Below, one piece after another: positions 29,214-34,238 of a DNA stretch of 34,238 nt (positions are counted from its first letter, which is position 1; the number at the start of each line of letters is the position of its first letter). This stretch comes from Acidobacteria bacterium 5-1. GTDB lineage: Bacteria; Acidobacteriota; Blastocatellia; Pyrinomonadales; Pyrinomonadaceae. The translations under genes were made by a program, and so were the position numbers. The notes beneath the pieces are model-generated. The model searched no databases. It was not told the origin of the DNA and saw nothing but the letters and a program-made list of their open reading frames with translations. The stretch spans positions 1 through 34,238 of the forward strand of contig MWZA01000148.1 in NCBI GenBank assembly GCA_002050455.1. Direction: 5' to 3'.

Positions 29214-30461
29214 ATGAAATTTCTACACATTTCCGACGTGCATCTCGGCTGCACGCGCTATCAGTTAAACGAATCTCCGCGTGATTTTTTTGACGCTTGG
29301 ATTGACGTTTTGCAGAAATACGCCATCGCGGAAAAGGTTGATTTTGTCATAATGGGCGGCGATTTTTTCCATAAACGCAATGTGCCGCCCGAAACGATGA
29401 ATTACGCTTTTGCGGGTTTGAGTCTTTTAAAAGACGCGGGAATTCCGATTGTTTCGATTGAAGGCAATCACGACCAAAAGCATAACGATACTGAATATAG
29501 TTGGCTTCGTTCGCTTTCAAATTGGAATTTGGTTAAATTGATTGAGCCGAAAAACATTGACGGAAAAATAAATTATCAGGCTTGGGACGAAGAAAATGCG
29601 GATGGCGGATTTATTGACATCGGCAACGCGCGGATTTTCGGTTCGCGTTGGTATGGCGCGTCGGCAAACTGGGCGATTCCGATGCTGACCGAAGCGATGA
29701 AGGAAAATCAGCGCGAAGGTGCGTTTCATATTCTTTTATTGCACACCGACGTTGAAGGTCATCAAACACACCCGATTCCCGCGCTGTCGCTGGCAAATTT
29801 AAAAGAATTAAAATCGGTAACCAATTACGTCGGACTCGGACACACGCATAAATGCTATGAGATTGACAATTGGGCGTTTAATCCCGGTTCGCTCGAAGTT
29901 ACAAGTATTGACGAATACCGCGAAACGCGCGGTGCGTGGCTCGTCGAAGTGAACGAAACCAATCAAATCACGGCAAAGCACGTTCAAGATTACCGGCAAC
30001 GCTCGTTTCAGCGTTTGAATGTTGATGTTTCCGGCTACGCGGACGCGAAAGACATCACCGAAATGGTTTTGGAAAAGGTAAAACGTGAAGCGCGGATTGC
30101 CGAAGAAAATCAACCGCAGCCGATTATCGAAATAACTTTGCGCGGGCATCTCGGTTTTCCGAACTCAAATCTTGAACTGCAAAAAATCCGCGAAGAAGCG
30201 CAGAAGTTGACGGACGCGCTGCACATTCGATTGAAAAACCATACCGCGCCGATTGAATACGCGGTGGCAGCGGATGTCGGCGAAGACGTTTCGCGTGAGA
30301 AACTCGAACGCCGCGTCATTGAAGATTTAATTATCCGCGACAACCGCTACAAAACGCGGGTTGAAGATATTTCCGATGCCGTCATCGGCGCAAAACGCCT
30401 GGCTTTGAGCGATGAAACGCCCGATAAAATTGCGGATTTTATAGCTCTGAAGGTAGTCTGA
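29214..30461 (+). CDS. SbcD/Mre11-like metallophosphoesterase nuclease
   Basis: This 415-residue protein has all calcineurin-like phosphoesterase motifs in order: 'ISDVHLG', 'VIMGGDFFH', 'IEGNHDQ', 'LLLHTDVEGHQ' and 'GLGHTHKC'. It resembles the Mre11/SbcD exonuclease that, with the SMC-like ATPase SbcC/Rad50, processes hairpins and double-strand break ends. The C-terminal ~170 residues contain a capping-domain-like region ('VDVSGYADAKDITEMVLEKV') as in SbcD. SbcC is not encoded next to it in this window; the next gene is a LON-domain protein. A stand-alone YhaO-type nuclease is therefore also possible. No Shine-Dalgarno is present. Confidence 0.85.
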   Translation: MKFLHISDVHLGCTRYQLNESPRDFFDAWIDVLQKYAIAEKVDFVIMGGDFFHKRNVPPETMNYAFAGLSLLKDAGIPIVSIEGNHDQKHNDTEYSWLRSLSNWNLVKLIEPKNIDGKINYQAWDEENADGGFIDIGNARIFGSRWYGASANWAIPMLTEAMKENQREGAFHILLLHTDVEGHQTHPIPALSLANLKELKSVTNYVGLGHTHKCYEIDNWAFNPGSLEVTSIDEYRETRGAWLVEVNETNQITAKHVQDYRQRSFQRLNVDVSGYADAKDITEMVLEKVKREARIAEENQPQPIIEITLRGHLGFPNSNLELQKIREEAQKLTDALHIRLKNHTAPIEYAVAADVGEDVSREKLERRVIEDLIIRDNRYKTRVEDISDAVIGAKRLALSDETPDKIADFIALKVV

Positions 30462-30512
30462 AGTCTGGAGTCAAATTCATCTGAATATAAATTGACTCTA
30501 GACTCCAGACTT
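30461..30512. repeat. 12-bp inverted repeat in the SbcD/LON spacer
   Basis: AAGTCTGGAGTC (30461-30472) and GACTCCAGACTT (30501-30512) are perfect complements around a 28-base loop. A second GAGTCAA/TTGACTC pairing inside the loop can form an alternative structure. There is no T-run, so it is probably a dispersed 'agtctggagtc' repeat rather than a terminator. Confidence 0.5.
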
Positions 30513-30519
30513 TACAATT

Positions 30520-31218
30520 ATGTCCGAAGCATTAGAAAAAGTTAGCGGCATCAAACATTTGCCGTTATTCCCGCTGCCGCTCGTGCTTTTGCCGAATGAG
30601 CTGTTGCCGCTCCATATTTTTGAGCCGCGTTACCGGCAAATGCTCAAAGATATTGCGTTGGATAAAAATTTGTTCGGCGTTTCTTACTTTGAACCGCAGG
30701 AAACTTTTATCGAAAAACCACCGACGGGAAGCATCGGCTGTGCGGCGGAAGTGCGCGAGGCGCAGACTTTGCCCGACGGACGTTCAAACATTTTAACTAT
30801 CGGCATCGTTCGTTATCATTTGATTGATTATATTGATGCGGGTGAACCTTATTTAGTCGGCGATTTGGAATTTTTTGAAGATGATAAAGAAGACGAAAAT
30901 CTTCTGAATCCGTTGGCGGACGAAGTCTACACGCTTTTTCGGCGCGTTGCCCGTGCCGCGCACAAACTCAGCGGCGAGCGCGGTGTATTTCCCGATGTTC
31001 CGCAAACCGAACCGCAATCGCTTTCTTTTCTCGTTACCGCCGCGTTTAATCTCGAACCTGATTTGAAATATCAATTGCTCGAAACTCGCTCGACGATTGA
31101 ACGGCTTGAACGCCTGCGCGAAATTTTGCGGCAAACCGTTGACAAGATGGAGGAAAGCGCGGAAATCTACAAAATTGCCAGAACAAACGGACACAGCACG
31201 AAAAAGCTCGACATTTGA
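30520..31218 (+). CDS. LON substrate-binding-domain protein
   Basis: The 232-residue protein consists of the Lon N-terminal (LON_substr_bdg) domain alone: 'LPLFPLPLVLLPNELLPLHI' followed by 'FEPRYRQMLKDIALDKNLFG', 'GSIGCAAEVREAQTLPDGR' and 'LTIGIVRYHLIDYI'. It lacks the AAA+ and protease domains of full Lon, so it is not a protease. Such stand-alone proteins (PUA-like fold) are common but functionally obscure. They may bind unfolded proteins. The gene has no Shine-Dalgarno. Its stop codon lies in the first arm and loop of a strong terminator hairpin. Confidence 0.88.
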   Translation: MSEALEKVSGIKHLPLFPLPLVLLPNELLPLHIFEPRYRQMLKDIALDKNLFGVSYFEPQETFIEKPPTGSIGCAAEVREAQTLPDGRSNILTIGIVRYHLIDYIDAGEPYLVGDLEFFEDDKEDENLLNPLADEVYTLFRRVARAAHKLSGERGVFPDVPQTEPQSLSFLVTAAFNLEPDLKYQLLETRSTIERLERLREILRQTVDKMEESAEIYKIARTNGHSTKKLDI

Positions 31219-31244
31219 AACGCGGCGCAAATGTCGAGCTTTTT
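31201..31244 (+). terminator. Strong Rho-independent terminator after the LON-domain gene
   Basis: A perfect 17-bp stem (31201-31217 and 31228-31244) around a 10-base loop ends in TTTTT. The first arm contains the last codons of the gene. The A-run in the 5' arm also allows a role on the opposite strand. Confidence 0.85.
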
Positions 31245-31269
31245 CCGATTTGTGCATAATAAGGCTTCA

Positions 31270-31800
31270 ATGGAAAACTCCAGCCAGAGAATTGTTTTGA
31301 CCGGCTTTATGGGCGTTGGCAAATCAACCGTCGCCCGATTTCTCAGCTTTCTGCTTGAATGTGAAAGAATTGACCTCGACACGGTTATCGAAGAAAGCGA
31401 GAAAAGAAAAATTGCCGCCATTATCGAAACCGACGGTTTAACACGCTTTCGAGAAATAGAAACGGAAAATCTGCGGAAAATTTTGCAGAAGAGCGATGCA
31501 AAAATTATTGCGCTCGGCGGCGGCGCGTGGACGATTGAGGAAAACCGCAATCTGATTAAATCACACGACCTGACCAGCATCTGGCTCGAATCAAACTTTC
31601 AGCATTGCTGGCGCAACATTTTGCTGTCCAAGCGCGTCAGACCGTTGGCGCAGGATAAAAAACAGACGCGCAAACTTTTTGAGGAAAGACAAAAAGTTTA
31701 TTGTTTGGCAGATTGGCATTTCATCATCAGACCCGAACTAACATCGTTTGAAATCGCCAAACAAATTGCCGAAGAAGTTTTTTTGATAAAATTTAACTGA
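31270..31800 (+). CDS. aroK: Shikimate kinase
   Basis: The 176-residue enzyme phosphorylates shikimate at O3 in aromatic amino acid biosynthesis. The Walker A 'GFMGVGKST', the substrate-binding 'IDLDTVI', 'TRFREIET', the glycine motif 'IALGGGAW' and the lid 'RVRPLAQ' with its conserved Arg are all present. Start 31270 is chosen because an upstream frame opening at 31231 lies inside the terminator hairpin of the preceding gene. A CATAAT (31255-31260) ends nine bases before the ATG, so a short or leaderless transcript is likely. Other aro genes are absent here. Confidence 0.92.
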   Translation: MENSSQRIVLTGFMGVGKSTVARFLSFLLECERIDLDTVIEESEKRKIAAIIETDGLTRFREIETENLRKILQKSDAKIIALGGGAWTIEENRNLIKSHDLTSIWLESNFQHCWRNILLSKRVRPLAQDKKQTRKLFEERQKVYCLADWHFIIRPELTSFEIAKQIAEEVFLIKFN

Positions 31801-31828
31801 AACTTTTTGTGAAATGCTGTAAACTAGG

Positions 31829-31857
31829 TTGACAAATCGAAGCTATGCGAGTAATTT
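31829..31857 (+). promoter_or_regulatory. Candidate promoter of the BON lipoprotein gene
   Basis: A perfect TTGACA (31829-31834) is followed after 17 bases by TAATTT (31852-31857). It would leave about a 110-base untranslated leader before the strongly ribosome-binding start at 31976. The -10 match is weak. Confidence 0.4.
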
Positions 31858-31975
31858 CTTCAAAAAGTGTTAAGAAAATTTTGAAACGAAATGTCCGAAA
31901 ATCAGATAAAAGCATTTTTGTGCTTTCGGTTTGAAATTACAATGTAATTAATCAGAAAGGTTTTCAGGAGGAAAA

Positions 31976-32290
31976 ATGAAAGTTAAAATTTTAACGATTC
32001 TTAGTTTGGCGGCAGTTTTGTTTTTAGGCGGCTGCCGAGGCGACAGTAACACTAATACAAATTTGGCGACCAATATGAATGCTGCTACTCCGATGATGGC
32101 GGATACCGCCGCCCAAGCCACGGTCAAAGACGCATTGGAAAAAGCCGGTTTTAACGATGTAACTGTTACGGCAACAACAACCGAAGTTACACTTCGCGGA
32201 AGTGTGCCAAATGGTAAACTTGGTGAAGCGGTTCGCATCGCCACGGAAAAAGCAAATAGAAAAGTCAATAACCAATTAACTGAAAAGTAA
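31976..32290 (+). CDS. BON-domain lipoprotein
   Basis: The 104-residue product begins with a lipoprotein signal ending in the lipobox 'LGGC', so it is anchored by the Cys near residue 20. An Asn/Thr-rich linker follows, then one BON domain ('VKDALEKAGFNDVTVT', 'TEVTLRGSVPNGKLGEAVRI'). BON domains are found in proteins that bind phospholipid membranes or act in osmotic shock response. A very strong ribosome binding site ('aggaggaaaaatg') suggests high expression. The BON domain is a near-paralogue of the C-terminal domain of the protein encoded at 32797. The gene is followed by the LysM gene after 25 bases, so a two-gene operon is likely. Confidence 0.88.
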   Translation: MKVKILTILSLAAVLFLGGCRGDSNTNTNLATNMNAATPMMADTAAQATVKDALEKAGFNDVTVTATTTEVTLRGSVPNGKLGEAVRIATEKANRKVNNQLTEK

Positions 32291-32315
32291 TTAAAGAATA
32301 AGGAGGAAAATAAAA

Positions 32316-32714
32316 ATGGCTGTAACAGAAAAATACCAATCATTAGTTGATATGGCTAAACAACTCGGTGTTTCCGGTTTGGATGTGCGCGAAAGCGACG
32401 GCGTTTTAAGAATTGACGGCGTTGCGCCAAGCGCGCAAGCCAAACAACAACTTTGGGACGAATACGGACGGATTGACCCGGATTATCGTTCGGGCGATCT
32501 TGTATTGGATATTTCCGCGCCGGAAGGCGGCGCAAGTTCTGCCGGTTCAGGTTCGTCGGGCGGAACTTATACCGTGCAATCGGGCGATACGTTAAGCAAA
32601 ATCGGGCAGCGTTACGGCGTTGGCTGGCAGAAAATTTATGAAGCCAACCGCGACAAACTCGATGACCCCGATAAAATTCAACCCGGACAGGAACTGACGA
32701 TTCCGTCGGCGTAG
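32316..32714 (+). CDS. BON-LysM protein (Kbp/YgaU-like)
   Basis: This 132-residue protein has an N-terminal BON-like half ('[19 protein letters not shown]') and a C-terminal LysM domain ('[18 protein letters not shown]' to '[13 protein letters not shown]'). No signal peptide is seen. The domain order and size recall E. coli Kbp (YgaU), a cytoplasmic K+-binding protein; relatives are often just annotated as peptidoglycan-binding. A Ser/Gly linker joins the domains. The strong 'aaggaggaaaataaaa' ribosome binding site and the 25-base distance to the BON lipoprotein support co-expression. A classic terminator follows. K+ binding is inferred from architecture only. Confidence 0.85.
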   Translation: MAVTEKYQSLVDMAKQLGVSGLDVRESDGVLRIDGVAPSAQAKQQLWDEYGRIDPDYRSGDLVLDISAPEGGASSAGSGSSGGTYTVQSGDTLSKIGQRYGVGWQKIYEANRDKLDDPDKIQPGQELTIPSA

Positions 32715-32736
32715 AATTTTATTGACTTTAACTTCG

Positions 32737-32786
32737 GCACTTTGATATGTTTGCATTGAGCAGTATATCAAAGTGCTTTTTCTTTT
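32737..32786 (+). terminator. Rho-independent terminator after the LysM gene
   Basis: GCACTTTGATAT (32737-32748) and ATATCAAAGTGC (32765-32776) are perfect complements around a 16-base loop and are followed by TTTTTCTTTT. Confidence 0.85.
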
Positions 32787-32796
32787 AAGGAGTTTT

Positions 32797-33753
32797 ATGC
32801 GTTTTGCTTTTAACATCTTCGTCCTCTTTGTATTTTTCGTTTCAGCTGCGACAGCGCAGAATTTAACACGCGAACAAAAAATTCAAGAACTGCAAACACT
32901 CGGCAGTAAAGTCGAATCAATGCGAAGCCGGCTTGAAAAAATGGAAACGCGCCAAGAAGAACTTGAAGAAGAAATTCTTGCCGCGAGTGATTCCGACCTT
33001 GCCGAAGCAGGAAAGGAAAACGCTTCGGCTTTCCGCATTTTTCCCCGTGGTCTGCTCGACGATAAAATTTCCATTCGCGGCGGCGCGGCTTATTATTCTT
33101 TTACCAGCAAAACGCACGATTATAACGAAACGCCGCAAATCGAGTTGCAAAACGGCGATTTTTCAGTCGGCTTTTACGGCGCGAATTTTGGTTTTATTTC
33201 CGACGCGGGCGAAATTACGCTTTCAAAAATAACCGAACAAAATAAAAACGTCAATTTTCTAATCAATTATCGTCCGCCAACCAGCGAGAGCGAAGCCCGA
33301 AACGAATATCAAAAAGCCGGTAAAGGCTTTGACGCGAACGGAGCAAATTATAAAAAACAAGTTTCGGCAATCGTCGGTCATACCTACATTTTACGCGCCG
33401 TCAGCTTTGACGAAGCCGACACATTAGTTGCATTTAAAGTTTATCGAAAAGACACCGACGGAAGTTTAATAATCTTTTGGAAAAACATCGAGAATTTTGA
33501 AACACCAAAACTCGAAAGAAATAAAACTGCCGCCAATTCTTCCGAAACCTCAGTCGAAACAATAGACCACGAAACGGCAGCACAGGTGCAAAATGCTTTG
33601 AATGAAAAAGGATTGTTTAATGTTTCGGTGGAAGCAACGAATAAAGTAGTAATTCTGCGCGGAACTGTGCCGAAAGGAAAAATGGCTGATGCAGTAATGC
33701 ACGCAACCGAAACGGGTAAAAGAAAAGTTAGAAATGAACTTACTGAACAATAA
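32797..33753 (+). CDS. Exported coiled-coil protein with C-terminal BON domain
   Basis: Start 32797 follows AAGGAG and opens a signal peptide ('FAFNIFVLFVFFVSAATA'); the frame upstream runs into the preceding terminator. The 318-residue product has a charged coiled coil (about residues 25-60, 'RSRLEKMETRQEELEEEIL'). A central beta-rich domain of unknown family follows ('GDFSVGFYGANFGFISDAG'). A C-terminal BON domain ('VQNALNEKGLFNVSVEA', 'VILRGTVPKGKMADAVM') is highly similar to that of the lipoprotein encoded at 31976, including the ending 'NELTEQ' versus 'NQLTEK'. It is probably a periplasmic or outer-membrane-associated envelope protein. The middle domain could not be assigned. Confidence 0.8.
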   Translation: MRFAFNIFVLFVFFVSAATAQNLTREQKIQELQTLGSKVESMRSRLEKMETRQEELEEEILAASDSDLAEAGKENASAFRIFPRGLLDDKISIRGGAAYYSFTSKTHDYNETPQIELQNGDFSVGFYGANFGFISDAGEITLSKITEQNKNVNFLINYRPPTSESEARNEYQKAGKGFDANGANYKKQVSAIVGHTYILRAVSFDEADTLVAFKVYRKDTDGSLIIFWKNIENFETPKLERNKTAANSSETSVETIDHETAAQVQNALNEKGLFNVSVEATNKVVILRGTVPKGKMADAVMHATETGKRKVRNELTEQ

Positions 33754-33786
33754 AAAAAGCCTGTGTGGTTTTCGCACAGGCTTTTT
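33754..33786. terminator. Bidirectional terminator between convergent genes
   Basis: AAAAAGCCTGTG (33754-33765) and CACAGGCTTTTT (33775-33786) form a perfect 12-bp GC-rich stem with a 9-base loop, directly after the BON gene stop and before the end of the leftward deacetylase gene. A-run and T-run on both sides allow termination in both directions. Confidence 0.88.
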
Positions 33787-33801
33787 GTTTATACGAAAGT
33801 G

Positions 33802-34238
33802 TTATTTTGCTTTCGACTTCGTTTCTTCCCAAGTTTTCCAAACCTCTGCACTGACTTTCGGCTCGTCGCGTAATTTCTTGCCTTGTGCCATTTGCCAACG
33901 TTCAAACCAAGAAATTCCTGCTTTTACGCCGGTGAAATTTTCCGGCGTTTTATACGCCTCGTCAGAAAGTGCTTCGTCCATCGGAACAAAATTGTAACCG
34001 CGTTTTTCAAACATTCCGAAAAGTTCATCCGCAGAATCGGCAACAAGGCGGCTGGGAGTTAAAACCAGCGTTTGCGCGATGTCGCGTCCGAACATCTCGT
34101 TTGAATACGCTTCGTAGTGCGCGAGCATTTTTCCCATATAATCGAGAAATTCCGCTTTTACTTTTTGCGCCGTTTCCGTATTTCTGTTTTCCCGCGCCTT
34201 GTCATACGCGAATGAATACATCCATTCTTGATTGTCAA
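33802..34238 (-). CDS. Polysaccharide deacetylase family protein, C-terminal part
   Basis: The gene runs off the right edge; about 145 C-terminal residues are visible. The pattern 'NQEWMYSFAYDKA', 'DYMGKMLAHYEAYSNEMFGR', 'QTLVLTPSRLVADSADELFG' and 'MFEKRGYNFVPMDEALSDEA' matches the C-terminal half of NodB-type polysaccharide deacetylases, in which a hydrophobic-His/Pro motif near the 'LVLTPS' strand lines the active site. The catalytic Asp and His-box lie in the missing N-terminal part. The C-terminal 'GISWFERWQMAQGK' is typical of the same subgroup. The enzyme would deacetylate glycans of the envelope or exopolysaccharide. Confidence 0.78.
   Translation of the reverse strand, partial: DNQEWMYSFAYDKARENRNTETAQKVKAEFLDYMGKMLAHYEAYSNEMFGRDIAQTLVLTPSRLVADSADELFGMFEKRGYNFVPMDEALSDEAYKTPENFTGVKAGISWFERWQMAQGKKLRDEPKVSAEVWKTWEETKSKAK

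Overview
The window reads as a chromosomal segment of a free-living Gram-negative-type bacterium. It has secretion signals, a lipoprotein signal and envelope BON/LysM proteins. Base composition is moderate and codons are AT-leaning. Gene content and style (DUF4097 protein, short intergenic remnants of 'gcgaagacgctaagg'-type dispersed repeats, many genes without a Shine-Dalgarno) suggest Acidobacteriota, perhaps Blastocatellia. This assignment is an inference; there is no rRNA marker in the window. No rRNA, tRNA, CRISPR array, transposase or integrase was seen, and no gene-free stretch exceeds about 300 bases.

Layout. 1-5.3 kb: the 3' end of an SPFH/zinc-ribbon protein, then leftward genes for an NAD-type isocitrate dehydrogenase, a MATE exporter and a flavin monooxygenase. 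5.4-7.5 kb: a Lys/Ala-rich basic protein and a secreted serine beta-lactamase-like hydrolase. 7.6-11.8 kb: a leftward stress and housekeeping series, rpsU-surE-pcm-clpA. 11.99-18.66 kb: an accessory island built on glcD (below). 18.7-21.4 kb: a secreted histidine phosphatase, an MFS exporter and a methyltransferase-like protein. 21.5-24.7 kb: an SDR, an acyl-CoA ligase, a MoaD-like protein and a Rad52-like protein. 24.8-30.5 kb: dcd, a DUF4097 protein and several DNA-repair or nucleotide-hygiene genes (AlkA-type glycosylase, CysQ-like phosphatase, pyrophosphatase, stand-alone LigD phosphoesterase, SbcD-like nuclease). 30.5-34.2 kb: a LON-domain protein, shikimate kinase, a cluster of BON/LysM envelope proteins and the 3' end of a polysaccharide deacetylase.

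The main discovery is the glcD island. One full-length FAD-linked oxidase gene (12836-14260) is flanked by cassettes, and each cassette is bounded by a partial copy of a glcD end. Upstream, a diverged copy of the glcD 5' end (11991-12116) precedes a VapBC-type pair. Downstream lie three more copies of the glcD 3' end (17303-17443, 18057-18102, 18606-18656). They terminate, in order, a DUF262/DUF1524 restriction-like gene plus a two-gene nucleotidyltransferase module, a PemK/MazF-type toxin-antitoxin pair with a frameshifted toxin, and a RelBE/ParE-type pair. The tails differ from each other in synonymous codons and in stop codon (taa, tga, tga, tag). They are therefore not recent copies of the resident gene. 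The simplest reading is that the ends of glcD are a repeated landing or recombination site for toxin-antitoxin and defence cassettes, each arriving with a fragment of a foreign glcD.
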